Positions 34,452 through 46,848 are shown, counted from the stretch's first letter. The stretch is 60,000 nucleotides of DNA from Apostichopus japonicus (GCF_037975245.1 NC_092581.1:20360303-20420302); one strand, 5' to 3'. Notes: generated from the sequence alone by a model not told the origin. Program-made: numbers and translations.

Positions 34452-35456
34452 ATGTTGTTTGAAGTTAAGGATCGAGTGCTCCTGTTCATCGGGATCTTTT
34501 CATCGATAACGGTCTGCAATGCTGTGGAGATACCATCAGGATCCTACGAAGGATCGTGTGTTAACGAATGTCAGCGTCGAAGCAAGGACTATTTCTACCG
34601 CGCAACGAAAAACTATGACTGGGATTATTGCTCTCCTGTAGTAGGTGTGGGTTCGGACGGCAAGGTCTGTAAAATCAGCCACCAATGCGGACTTCATGGT
34701 GAAAGTTATAATTGGTGTCGTACAACGGACGGATCCTGGAGTTATTGTAGTGCCCAGTACAAATCTTCTCCCAACTTTGGTTTAACAAGGTACGGTTACT
34801 ACTGCGATGACGCTTGTAGACAGTACCAGTCATCGTACTACTTCTGCAACTTCGCCAGTTCATGGGAATATTGCTCACCGGCACCATACAAAACTATATA
34901 TGGTAAGCAATGTAATCCTGACCATTACTGCGGTAAACATGGCGAGGATTATTACTGGTGTTACACAGGTAGCTCATGGGACTACTGCAGCCCGGTAGAA
35001 AACTGCGCCTATTGGCCGTTCTTGTCGACCAGTGACTTATCGCGACGAGTTTTGACAGAGAATATTTGCACCATCAGAACGACCCCATCTTTGAGCACCA
35101 CTCTTGAATTTAATCCGGGGGACTCGCATCGGATAACAGCCCCGAGAACAGCAGCAGAGCGCAATGCAGCGACAGGAATTATCGCCATGTGGGTCATTGA
35201 CGGATTTGTTGGCAACGAACGGTCTGGCACTCTTTACACCTCTGGAAATATGCGGATCGATTTACAAGGCATGTTCAGCAGAAATGGGATGCGGTATGCA
35301 AATATCCAGGTTCAAACAGGAAGCAATACCCTCGCAGGAATTGCAGTTCGCACAGGACAGGCTTTCCCGATACGCTATATCCGCAGAGCACTGAATGAAA
35401 GTCTTAACCGTTCGAGGTTTATCTATTTGGATCGTCAGGCGGCATCCATGAAATGA
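34452..35456 (+). CDS. Secreted cysteine-rich protein with four WxYCS repeats, unknown function
   Basis: A 334-residue single-exon frame. An N-terminal signal peptide is clear (VLLFIGIFSSITVCNA, cleavage near residue 24). Residues 36-180 hold four repeats with cysteines at 36/40/60, 73/79/89/99, 118/122/132/141 and 154/160/170/179. The spacing alternates C-x3-C and C-x5-C, then x9-C, x8-9-C, ending WDYCS, WSYCS, WEYCS, WDYCS. So the array is two copies of a short-long pair. In repeat 1 the third cysteine is Arg50 (CGC, one transition from TGC). Residues ~205-334 form a separate domain with NGMRYANIQVQTG and FPIRYIRRALNES that I do not recognise by name. N315 and N319 are glycosylation sequons. 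No membrane segment. Unrelated to the SRCR genes around it. Confidence 0.88.
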   Translation: MLFEVKDRVLLFIGIFSSITVCNAVEIPSGSYEGSCVNECQRRSKDYFYRATKNYDWDYCSPVVGVGSDGKVCKISHQCGLHGESYNWCRTTDGSWSYCSAQYKSSPNFGLTRYGYYCDDACRQYQSSYYFCNFASSWEYCSPAPYKTIYGKQCNPDHYCGKHGEDYYWCYTGSSWDYCSPVENCAYWPFLSTSDLSRRVLTENICTIRTTPSLSTTLEFNPGDSHRITAPRTAAERNAATGIIAMWVIDGFVGNERSGTLYTSGNMRIDLQGMFSRNGMRYANIQVQTGSNTLAGIAVRTGQAFPIRYIRRALNESLNRSRFIYLDRQAASMK

Positions 35457-35541
35457 AAACGCTCTTTGGTAACTATAGGATTTGGCTTTGAAAACAAAGT
35501 CAGGTTAAATGTTAGTGTTGATATGTGATAGTTCAACCGGA

Positions 35542-35547
35542 AATAAA
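35542..35547 (+). promoter_or_regulatory. Poly(A) signal AATAAA
   Basis: AATAAA 86 bases after the TGA stop of the secreted cysteine-rich protein gene; a compact and plausible 3' end. Confidence 0.6.
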
Positions 35548-36569
35548 ATATGCGAATGCACTTTTACTTTCATTATATATTATAAAGTAACCAGTTTAAG
35601 TCTGTGAGACCTTGTATTGTGTTTGCCTAATAACATGTTTACAAACACACATGTAGCCTTTGCTGAACAGTATACGCTTATGGCGCAAAAGAAATTCACG
35701 ACGCATTTGGAAAAAAGTCATGACTGTATGCGTCTATTAAATCTACGTCATATTTACATCTGCCCTGCATTTCTGATATTCAACATATTTGAAAGTGGCA
35801 TGGCCTGTTTTCTCAGACACCCCCCTTTTCTCTGAAAACGACATATCAACACCAAACTATATAATTTGGGTGGTCTCTAAATTAAGTAAAATATAGAATT
35901 CTTCGGAAGAAGGTTGATTAGATGGTGTGAGTATTTGTCTACCAAGAATTAAAGTAAGAAAGTATTTCTTTCTTCTAATGGTCGATTTACATAATGTTAC
36001 TAACATGGAACACGAAATATATATAGTAACAGTAATTATTTTTGTCTTTCGGTTTTACTCTTTACGGGACGATCAATCAGCAATAAAGAAAATAATAATA
36101 ATATTCCATATTAATAAACATAGTTAATGTCACATAGAAATTTATGAATAGAAATTACTTAACAAAACGGTTAGAAACAGCTTTTGAACTGACAAAGAAA
36201 ACCATATAGGTAATATTCAAACGATCTGGCACAACATACTAGTAGGATCGATCTTCACATGCAAACTGACAAGAAATTAGTCGATATCAGATGAGTTTCA
36301 AAACTTCAGAAAATTGCTACAGAAAGTCCGCACTACCTTTAAAGGTTACAACCAAGCAGCTCCTGGCAACCACCCCACTCCCCAAAACCCATTCGTCATT
36401 GATGGACCAAAACAGTATATAACTCCCAACAAAGCTTGAAACCATTGGTGAATTGTTTAGTTTATATTAATCGAAACTATACTCACATTAGCTTGATATA
36501 TTTAATTGGGCATTACTACAACATTAACACGTTAAAGGTCTAAACACTTGGAACCTTGAAGGAAAAAGA

Positions 36570-36656
36570 TATACATATATACATATATATATATATATCT
36601 ATATATATATATATATATATCTATATATCAATAATATATATATATATATATATATA
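36570..36656. repeat. (TA)n microsatellite
   Basis: Interrupted TA repeat with ATC and CAATAA interruptions. Confidence 0.95.
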
Positions 36657-37479
36657 AGATGAAGTATAATGCTATATAGTATAATCATTTTCAAAAATAT
36701 ACTGAAACAATACATGAAGACATCAAGAAGGGACCCCATTCACATTAAAGTTTGAGTAACAAGACCATGTTAATGTATAATGTTCCAACATTAACTATGA
36801 ACACTGCTACAACCTGGAGATATGGTTGATTGAATGTAACCTATTTTGAGTTGCTGAAACTATTCCAGGAAGTTGGATCACCGTCGGGGGTCCGTGACGT
36901 CATATGGGCAAATGCTCTTTGGCAGCTTTTACTTCTGCTATTTTAATATTTTTGTTGATTTATCTTTAAAACCTGATACATATGGAATGTTTGCATAGAA
37001 GTCAAGGTTCTCTGTACTTAGAATATCATCAAAATGTACCTTTATTATAGAAATATTATATTGCTTGAGTATTTATGTTTAAGAACAAGACATTTTTATT
37101 TTAAGTACCCGGATGACATCATCCATTCTGCAGATGCATTTCCAAATATCACTAAATTATAAAAATTCATATCTTTGCAATGCAGAATGCTATGAGGATG
37201 TGGTATAGTTAGATTCAGAAAACTTTCAGCAATTTTGTTCATCAAACAATTTTAGCCACCAGAAAATACTTTAAAATGTTTGTAAAAGCACCTTCACAGA
37301 TATATAATCTGATTTTGCAGGACAAAAAGCTGTTCCTGTTGCTAGTCTTCCTAATGATGACTGAACCAAAATATATAATTCTAACCAGAGTGCAAAAATG
37401 CATTGTGGTTTCGATGATGTAACATGAGCAGTTTTCTTCATGAATCTGATGTAATGTATAGTGAGGGTGTACACGTTTA

Positions 37480-37790
37480 CAAGGGTTTCGCGATTTGACC
37501 TATGATGACCCCAAATGACTGTTGCCCTCCACCAAAAACTATAGTCTTCTTCTACACAACGTGGTTCTTCTACACACCATAAATGAGGTCTGCCCATGAT
37601 TCCCTTCTTGAGATATCATGTTTACGAAGTTTTCACAATTTGACCCCTGGTGACCACAAATGACCTTTGACCTTCACCAAAAACAGGAGACTTTTTGTTA
37701 TCAATGTGGTACTTCTACACATCAAATTGGGCTGACTCTCCCTTCCTGAGATATCATGTTTACAAGGTTTTCACAATTTGACCTCAATGT
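37480..37790 (-). repeat. Dispersed ~143-base repeat with AGGTCAAAGGTCA motifs
   Basis: Two and a fraction tandem units on the minus strand (TGACCTTTGACCTTCACC on the plus strand; ACAATTTGACC at about 37490, 37635 and 37775). It is the same family as at 10780-11230. Confidence 0.75.
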
Positions 37791-38099
37791 CGACGGATCA
37801 TGTTTTCCATCAAGTACTGGTGAGATTTATGTATCTTTGTCTTCTTAGTAACTTGGTAAGCCCGATTCCCGTGGTAGTGAGTGTAACACTAATTATTTTA
37901 GCCTTGATGTTATCACCTAGCGGTGTGGACTAGAAATATAGGGCAAGAATACCGTTTTCCATGTTTGCTCACAATCTGAAAGGATTAGACCCTTATTTAT
38001 AGAAAGGGCGGCTCCGGCCCCACAAAATATTTCATCTTTGTTGTAAAATAGGCTTAAGAATACTTGTTATTTTTAGGATTCGTAAGAAGCAACCTGTGA

Positions 38100-38600
38100 T
38101 ATATGGGTGCGTGCGTGCGTGCGTAACGTACAGAGGAACTAACTGTTATTAATAATGGTGCGTGCGTCTGTCGTAGAGTGAATCTTAGCGAGGGTGCATA
38201 CGTGCGTCACGCAGAGAGGAACCTGCTCTGACTGAGGGTGCGTCTCTTGTAGAGTGAATCGCATCGAGGGTATGCGTCACTTAGAGAGGAACATGTTCTT
38301 ACTGAGGGTGCGTACGTCTGTTGCAGAGTGAATCTTACCGAAGGTGCGTGCGTGCGTCACCTAAAGAGAGGAACGTGTCCTCACCGAAGGTGCGTGCGTG
38401 CGTCACTTAGAGAGAAACCTTTTCTTAATGAGGGTACGTGCGTCTGTTGTAGAGGGAATCTTACCGAGGGTGCGTGCATCGCGTACAGAGGTACCTGTTC
38501 TTACTGAGGGTGCGTGTGTCTGTCGTAGAGGGAATCTCAATGAGGGTGCGTCCTCTCTGGCGGGAATCTTACGGAGGGTCCGTGTGTCGGTGACCACAAG
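38100..38600 (+). repeat. GTGCGTGCGT minisatellite
   Basis: About eight degenerate units of ~60 bases that alternate GAGGGTGCGTGCGTC..TAGAGTGAATCTTACC and GTGCGTGCGTCACTTAGAG. The unit contains GTGCGT microsatellite stretches. It lies just outside the right arm of the inverted duplication. Frames at 38398-38637 and 38403-38597 come from it. Confidence 0.85.
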
Positions 38601-39292
38601 CTACCATATAGATATATATATATATACATTTGTGTAATAGGGGAGTTCTGACTTATATTGCTATGTTGAATTTGATCTGATGTCATTTTTCTGATCTGTA
38701 AATACGTTAATCTTTAGAATAAACTGTGTCAATTGTAATTCTATGTGTTTGGCACTCGTTTTGCTTCCGTTGTCTCATCTTCCATGGATCATATTTTACG
38801 CCCCATCTCCCTAACAATTGACGTGAGATTGAGCGTGTTACACCTGTATTAGAGCAACGTGTTTGCATGTTTCATTATGTTTAAAATGTCATTTATTGAA
38901 TAAAGCAGCAAAAGAAAAAGGACAGGACAGTCTTGTGTTTGTTATTCTATAGTGTGAATATTGTTTTTATTCCCCATAAGCAAATAATTGGCAGTATATG
39001 ATTAAAAAAATAAAATAAAAGGAAAATGTGAATGTCACAGTCATATCATTTTATTATTTTTTATTCCGGATTCTATAAATCTTAAACAAATGTCACAGTA
39101 CAATTCTGACTGCACACTGCCTGCATGAATGCGACTAGACGCAACTGCAATGTTGTCAACATGACAAATTGTGGATGATCGGGCAAAGTGTGTGTTCAAG
39201 GCTATACAACTGCCCAGCTTCAGCAAATCTTACCAATAACATTACGATCATTTTGCAAGTGACGTAAACAAGCACTAATGCATAAACCAAAC

Positions 39293-39441
39293 TTGAATTA
39301 GAGATATCGGGAATAGAATTAGAGATATCCAAAATTGAATTTAAGATATCAATCATTCGAATTAGAGATATCGAAAACTGAATTAGAGATATCGGGAATG
39401 TAATTAGAGATATCCAAACTTGAATTAGAGATATCAAGAAT
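39293..39441. repeat. ~20-base tandem repeat GAATTAGAGATATC
   Basis: Seven to eight units of GAATTAGAGATATC plus a variable 5-8 base spacer, so GATATC recurs roughly every 20-22 bases. It lies at the point of the right arm that faces the left-arm sequence upstream of the 3.1 kb transposon. The minus frame at 39156-39452 (ISLIQ-type repeats) is an artefact of it. Confidence 0.9.
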
Positions 39442-41140
39442 CTGGCATACAATTATTTGTCTGTATATCGCTAATTACTTAGTTTTATTTTGCGATCATT
39501 CAAGTACAAAGCCATTTGTTAGATACATTGGGAACAACAATTCCTATTTGCTGCCAGTTGCTTCTCAACCTTAGTCTAAAAACTGAATTGCATTTCATCA
39601 AATATAATATACTAATAAAAAGGTAATAAATCAAACGCTGTCTAATTTTTTAAATGAAATTAATAGCAAAAGTATTTTTGCAATAATCCAAGCTCCCAAC
39701 TGTCTGATATATCTTCAAGTCTTGAATCAAAGGGCTTGAAATAAGTCTTCACTCCCACCCCCACCCCATTCACCAGCCTTTGCCAAGGTTTTGTGTGATT
39801 TATATTCTGACTGGCCCTTTGCACCTTTTCTTTCATCAGAGAAATTTGAGTGAGATCACACCTGGACAATGTCATAAATCATCAAACTCAATCACATGCT
39901 CTACGATACTAAACGCTCGTGGTAGATTCAGGTCCCAGGCTGAATAGGACAAATATACTGTGAATGTCAGCCATTGTTTGATAGGGCAAAAGGGGTACAC
40001 AAAGACACGCATGATATGATGATATACTTAAGCTAAGCCATCTGATATATAATATTTTTGAGTTTCCAATATTTGAGACGGCACAGTGTGTTCAAAAAAA
40101 CTTCTGAAATATAATAATTCAAACGAACATTATGATCTTCCCTGCCTTTAGAAAATACCACCTGATTCCCCTGTTTTTGGCCAATCACAGGGGAGATTGA
40201 ATATCTACCTAAGTTGTAATACTAGCCATACGGAACGCTCCTCTGCACAAACTCATGATTCAACAAAGTGTAATATTTCAGTAGTCAAGCCAAATTTTCT
40301 GCACACATAAAAGTAGTGTTGGCCATTAGAGCACTTGTGTTTACAATTATACTGGTGGCTGGTCAATTTATTAGGTGTCCTCCAGGATGAATCCTAATAG
40401 CCGTACCTGGGATAGTTTATGCTATCAAGTAACACATTATTGATGCTCGAGTGAATTTGATGGCTGATTTTCTATTGGCAGGCTTGACATCCATGTGAAT
40501 CAGAATACAGGATATTTTAGACACAAGAGTGTGAAAAAGAAGTGTAAACTTCCTTTCCAGATGAACGACAATGAATCCAGCTAGACATTTCCACTCATTG
40601 AGAAAAAACACAAAATTCTGCAATTGATTATAATGACAAACTGTTGATGCCTTGGTGAAAACTATCACAATTATGATACAGATAAAATAAGTCCCAAATA
40701 ATGACATTTCACTTATAGTAGCCTCTAAAGTAGTCACAAATTCTACAAAAGTCTCGTAAGAACAAAGATATTGTTCTCTCAATATTGCAACTTTTGATCA
40801 TATTTTTTTACTCCAAAACATGAAGATGAAAAAAACAGCTACTGCACCTACTGATGTTAGCCTCTGAAAAAGGGCATTATCCACAAAATGGATCTAATAT
40901 ATCATTCATTAATGTCGGCCTCAAAAATATTGTTCACTTAAAACCTCGACCATTGTTCAATAGTTAGGACTTCAAATTATCAAATGAATAAAGAAAGTAC
41001 ATAGTAACTGTTGGCGATATCAGCCTCTGCAATATTAAAATTGGTTGTTGTCACAATGGTACCATAAATCAATTATTGATATTAAACTAAATATAACTTA
41101 TTAAACTTTGCTCAATACCTTTTTTGCACACAAGAAAAGT

Positions 41141-41146
41141 TTTATT
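41141..41146 (-). promoter_or_regulatory. Candidate poly(A) signal AATAAA of right gene
   Basis: AATAAA on the minus strand, at the position aligned with the AATAAA at 13398-13403 of the left gene. Conservation across both arms supports it. Confidence 0.4.
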
Positions 41147-41689
41147 AATTAGGTGGATTCTAATACCAGATGTCAAGTTCATTCAAGCTTTAATATTGGA
41201 ACTAACAAGTTCACAAAGTTCAGACTTTGACCTCTGTTGATCTTTGACCTCAAAAGAACACAATATGATATATTTATACTCAATAAGTTGGATCCATATA
41301 CCAAGTATGAAGTACATCAAAGCACCTTAATACATTAGAGCTCATATATTTACAATTTTTTAGACTTCAATTTTTACTGACAAGAATCCTCCACTGAAAA
41401 ATATTACTTACTGCTCATTAAGGTAGAAGCTAATGTTAGGTGTTATTGTGTTTGCAAACAAGCTATCACATACATACAAGGCCAAAAGAAAACTATCAAA
41501 AAGAAAATTTCCTTAAAACGCTAATGTTGAATATGAGCGTGTAGAAAAAGACAAGATCCAAATGGATTTCCCCAATACAAACATTATAGTACTACATTAT
41601 TTCATGAACACAAGGGTTAGTACAGGGCCGCTGTCAGAAGGTCCTTCATATATGGGGTCAGTTTCTACTCTTGATGTGATTTGAGATTT

Positions 41690-42372
41690 TTACTCAGGCT
41701 GATCACTCTGAGACTGCATTGGTGGCGCTGAGGGTGATACATTGTTCAACTCTCCATTCTGTGGCACTGTCGGGTTACCCTGTTGTGGGTACAGCTCTGC
41801 TTGATTATTCTGAGGAGGGTACCCCTGAGGCACAGCAGCTGGATATGACTGAGCAGGAACAACAGTGGGTTGTTGTGGGTATGGAGCATTAGGGAGTTGC
41901 TGTGGGTAAGGAGCAGTAGTTGGTTGCTGTGGGTAGGGGGCAACAGTGGGTTGCTGTGGGTATGGGGCAATAGTTGGTTGCTGTGGGTTTGGGGCTGCCT
42001 GGATAGGGTAAGGAACAGGTGCTTGCTGTGTAGGGTAGGGAACAATGGCTGGTTGGGTTGCAGTTGGTTGTTGAGGATAGTTCTGTGGGGGGTATGCTGG
42101 GTTACTCTGAGTTCCTGGTGGTGGATAATTCATAGGGCTAGACATCACTTCCTGGTATGTAGGTGGATTACCTTCCACTGCAGTTTGGGCTGTTTGACCT
42201 GATGTCGGGAGTGGTTGCATCGCAGCCATCTGATTTGTCTGATGAGGCACCGCAGCAGTTGCTGACGATCTTGGCTGCCTTGATTTGATTATCACAACAG
42301 CACAGGTACTACAGCAATAGATGCCCATTAAGATGCTTGCAGTGACCACTAATCCAGTGACAAAACTGGGGC
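41690..42372 (-). CDS. Terminal exon: transmembrane helix and Pro-rich tail (right gene)
   Basis: Minus strand. The acceptor is TTCACATACAG, phase 1, and the frame is open to the TAA. It codes an outer stub (PSFVTG), a hydrophobic helix (LVVTASILMGIY), a CCSTC cluster, basic residues (KSRQPR) and a ~180-residue tail with tandem PYPQQPT units. Motifs: PPTY (42155-42166, a PPxY), YPQQL and PSAP (41723-41734). It is closest to the exon at 12140. It lacks a ten-residue piece there (AGTHQQ region) and keeps six bases near the end that the left copy has lost (QSQSDQPE against QSQPE). It is the last exon of the gene that starts at 52693. Confidence 0.9.
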
Positions 42373-43501
42373 CTGTATGTGAATTTATATTTAATGAAGA
42401 ATCTTGAAGGATAATGCATAGACAACCATATAATATAATCTTAACAAAAAGTCTGCTTAATGCATGTGATTAACCTTGTTTCGCCATTTTTATAATTAAT
42501 CAGATTTATTTTAAAGAAATATTTATTAATCGATGGTGTGTGCCGCAACAGTAACACAAATTCAATGATAGACCAGGAGCTTGTAACTGCCAATAGTTAA
42601 TGAAGGAATGTTTGAAGCAGTGCAACAGCTGAGGAATATGGATTAACGATAAACATGTACATACTTTGCTTACTCAGGATAATTATTGTATTTATTCTCA
42701 ATTATATTTTATGTTTATCAGTGTATTTTGATGGACCAATGGTATGTATGCCACAATGGCAATTGCCAAATTCGATTATAAAAGAACAAAAAAACTAACG
42801 GACCTATAGTAGTCACTCACAAATGAAATATTGATCGGTGTAAACACGTGGTTGACATGCGAATACGGGCAACAGTTCTACAAAAAAACATTTAATTACA
42901 GATGTCTGATGGCAAATTATGTTCAAAAGCTTGACTTACCATCTTATAATATTTTTCCTTTAAATGTGATGCAATTATAATGTATTTCACAGCTTCATTA
43001 TTAGATACACTTTAACTTTATATTGTTCTACTCTTTGGAAGCATGAATTATATATTTATAAAGGAAAATAAAAGCAGAGGGAACCCCCTCCCAGTGGTTA
43101 CCTCCCATTAAATGCATTACATATGCAGCACAAGAGTCATTTGATAGCTAATAACCCTGGCTGAAGTTAATACTACAGATGGAGAGCAGTATTAATATAA
43201 ACAGAGTCATGTGCTTGTATGGTTTGATGACAGGGAATTGTGTGACATAAAACCACAACAATGAAAGAAAAACAGAGGGACAATGTTTGCTGTTGGTAAT
43301 TTATTTTGCATGGTCACTCTAATGCTGAATTTGCATTTGTAATAGATAACCTGATGACATCCATTTGATATTTTGACATTCGGACCTCTACTGACCCCAA
43401 AATGACCTTTGACGTCCACCCAAAAATAATAGGGTTCTTGTACTCACTATAAGAAGGACACAAGCCAAATATATTCCATATGATGTAACCTATCTTGGGA
43501 T

Positions 43502-46375
43502 CAGTGTTTCCTCTAAGAAATTTCCCATTGAGTCAAAATGGCTAATATCTGAATATTTGAGTCACTACTGTCCTGGGGGAGGGGTCTAAGGGGAGGGGTA
43601 AAATTCCATGCCTTTTTTCACGATGTTACATTTTGCCGACAGTATTAGTACCAGGGGTGAGCCAGGATTTTCAAAGTTGTAGGAACGACTATCTGAGCGG
43701 AGCGCAACCATGGGTTGGCGCGGAGCGTACAAGAAAATTTTTGGTTTTACAAACCCCCCAGATGGCCGGAAACGGCCCTTCCCGAGAGTTCATTCTGGTT
43801 CCCTGGCCTCTTGGTTACTTGAGACACCTCATTTAATATCACTTTTAAACCCCAAAAAACAAACAAGCTAAAATAGTACGTAATTCGATACTACATAATG
43901 TATTTAAAATTAATGCAAGGTACATGTACAGAGTAAGCCAGTAACAACAGCCAACAAAGTGCTGCAGCTCTATAAGGTCTGTTAATCAACAACTATAGGC
44001 TTATTTGACTGTGGAATGTTTCTCAACTGAAATATCATCTTCATAAACGGGTTCTTAACTAGATGTTACAAAACTGACAAGATCGGATCCTAGTCTTTTT
44101 CAGTGGGTAGAGTGTTGATTGAAACGGCACGCGATAGAAATGACAGAAGAATAGGTCACCTAATTTAGCCATATTCTTGCTACGTTCATTTCAATATTTT
44201 TTCCTGTCTAGACTCTAAAACTCGTCCAGCAAGCTGGATTTGAATTATGGGTGTTTTCAAAAAAAAAGATAACTTGGCCAAAAAAAGTGTAGGCCCGGGC
44301 CTACAGTGCTACATACGGGCTACGCCCCTGTGTACTAAACATCGGCCAATCCAATGTCTGATTTTAAATTGAGGCATGGAACCCTGAGCTTTATTTAAAC
44401 AATGATTGCTAAATAATAATAAATAAGTTCGTTGCATATTACGCTTTATTTTTAGAAGCTAAATTTGGCTCAAATAGTGCACCACTTGCAATGCAGGGTA
44501 GGAATTAAGATTTGGCTTTGGGGCTATTTTGGAAAATGAAAAGTTAAAACCACCCCCCTTAATGTATTTACGAGGGCTTTGTTAAGGTTTAAGGGGCGCT
44601 TTTCCAGTTCAATATGCTGAATACGGAAAGGTTGTAAGCATTCATCAGGATCAAGTAAGCACAATTACCCTCTTCTTAGTTAGCTGCGACCGTATAGCAA
44701 ATTCATTGAAAGTTTAATTGCCAAAATTTGCGATCGTTTAGCAAATAACGTCAATCCACCGAATACATGACGAAAAACCAATAACCCATCAACTGAAATA
44801 GAAAACACTGAGGTTTACTTCCACTGAAGGTGCCCTTTCCTTTAATCATGTATTTTTTCGTGTGTGGATAAAATCACTAACCACCAAATACGAAACCATT
44901 ATACCGCTGAAAAGTAATCAAAGTTAAAACCTTCAATCCATCGCCACAGCAACGGTGTACGTAAAATACAACATTCCCTCTTTAAGAGATACCACATACC
45001 TTCCAAACAACTGCCGATTTCCAGCAAATTGAAGTTGTAAACAAAGCTACGATTTTTTTTTTTTTTGCAAACCGATGGTTAGGCTACATTTCCCATTGAC
45101 TTAGTGTGGTTGTTAGGCTAACATGTGGTCGAAGGTTGCAGTATTTCATGGATATTTTAGGTCTAGCTAACTGCGTCACAATTTCAGCGAATAAAGAGAT
45201 GCTTAGGGTAGATTTCCCGCTGACTACGTATGGTGTTCGGCTACCATGCGCGCGACGTTGGCAGCAAGGAAATTATGTAAACAAACCTACGCAAAGTATT
45301 CTTATTATTATATTTTTGCAAACCGATGGTTAGGCTACATTTCCCATTGACTTAGTGTGGTTGTTAGGCTAACATGTTGTTGAAGATAGCAGTTTTTCTT
45401 GGATAATTTTATTTTTTATTTGCGACACAACTTGAGCGAATAAACAGATAGCTAGATTAGAGTTCCATGTTGACTTAGTGTGAAATTAGGCTACCATGTG
45501 GTCGGAGATTTATGGGGATTTTAGGTTATTGTCGCTGGTACTGAAATTGCTTAGTGAAGGCAATTAAAGGACGTTAATATTAACAATTTCTAGGAAGCAA
45601 TAAACCTTGCGCAAGATCGTGATACGTGGCGGAGGTTAATCACTGAGCATGTCGGATAGACGAGACTCAACTTACTACTAAGGCCGGTGAAGACCCGGTG
45701 ATTGTGCGCGACCCTCCCGCACTGCTTCAAATTTGATGCGGGATTGTGAGAACTGTTTGTGTGATTCGCGCTGCTACTTGCAACCCCTACTGAAGCTAAA
45801 GCAAAAGCATGTCACAATTAAATTTACACAGACACCTGATATTACGAGGGCGACTTTCTTATATTTCTCTTTTCTTTTTCGCCCTCGCAGTTGTGCTTTC
45901 GGAGGGCTTTTTTTTAGCACTTGCTAGGGCGAATCGCCCGTCGCCCCCGTTTATTTCTGACCCTGTTGCAATGTAATGTAAGGTAGGCTATACAGATATT
46001 ATATTTAGTACACTGGTAGTGCGAACCATCGTAGTGTAGGCAATGCATCAGTGCGTTATATGATTTAGCTTTACAGCAATCGAGCTACAGTAAATCTGCG
46101 TGACTGTATAGAAAAACATAGCTACGGTAAAGTAAACGATCGCTAATTTAACATTTCTGACGAAAAATTGGAAACAATTTACAGTAATAATTTTTTCACT
46201 TCAAGTTGAAGTTCTGAACACCATGCCTTTTGAAACGTTTTTTTTCTATTCACACTGTATAAAATTCAGGAGAAAATGAAACCCTCTTTTTTTCCCTCTC
46301 TCTCTGAACGCCAGTGCGTCAAATCGGCAAGCCATTGCGTCAAAATCGCGTCATAGCGGCTTAGCGGAAACACTG
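43502..46375. mobile_element. hAT-type DNA transposon, non-autonomous, with perfect 8-bp target duplication
   Basis: The ends are CAGTGTTTCCTCTAAG and, in reverse complement, CAGTGTTTCCGCTAAG. CTTGGGAT is directly repeated at 43494-43501 and 46376-46383. The left arm has the unoccupied site (reverse complement of 11183-11205, TATCTTGGGATATCC). The interior is 2.9 kb with no transposase frame, a 251-base tandem duplication and a possible nested MITE (about 43655-44331, ends CAGGGGTGAGCC and CAGGGGCGTAGCC). Confidence 0.85.
45040..45540 (+). repeat. 251-base tandem duplication in the hAT element
   Basis: GCAAACCGATGGTTAGGCTA starts at 45067 and again at 45318, followed in both by CATTTCCCATTGACTTAGTG and GTTGTTAGGCTAACATG. 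A third, more diverged unit starts inside each copy (TGACTACGTATGGTGTTCGG). No gene. Confidence 0.8.
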
Positions 46376-46848
46376 CTTGGGATATCCAATTTAAGAGGTT
46401 TTATATTTATAAGGCTTTTCAGAGTGTGACCTTTGATGACCTCAAACGACCTTTGACCTCCACCAAAAACAATAAGATTCTTGTACTCATTATAGGGAAG
46501 TTGCACTTAAAATATGAGAGCCAATTAAGTTTCCTATCTGGAGATATCTTGTTTACAAGTATTTCATGTTTCAACCCCTCATAACCTTAAATGAACTCTG
46601 ACCTACATCAAATTGTATAAAATGTAAAAAAAAAAGCAAAAGTGTTCTTGTAATAATTTAGAAGCCACATGCCACATATGCAGAGGTTACCCATCTTAAG
46701 ATATCATGTTTACAAGCTATGCATGCCACACATGCACCCACACACGCCAGCACCATTGCAAAGGTTACTGAACCGTCAACATCGTAACCAATAACATGAT
46801 GGGTATACAGAAGATCTTCATATAATACATTAACCCTTCGATACTCAC

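Larger units (their letters stand above)
35548..38840. other. Non-coding spacer
   Basis: AT-rich sequence with a TA microsatellite, the ~143-base GGTCAAAGGTCA-type repeat and a GTGCGT minisatellite. I see no exon. The minus frame at 37271-37597 crosses the dispersed repeat and has no domain. Confidence 0.5.

Noticed and set aside
37271-37597. Minus-strand 108-codon frame
   Set aside because: It crosses the dispersed GGTCAAAGGTCA-type repeat and has no domain or splice context.
38398-38637. 79-codon frame and its antisense partner
   Set aside because: Both come from the GTGCGT minisatellite.
43655-44331. Nested hAT MITE inside the right-arm hAT element
   Set aside because: The ends CAGGGGTGAGCC and CAGGGGCGTAGCC look right, but the flanks (TTAGTAC and TGTACTAA) do not give a clean 8-bp direct duplication, so I mention it only as possible.
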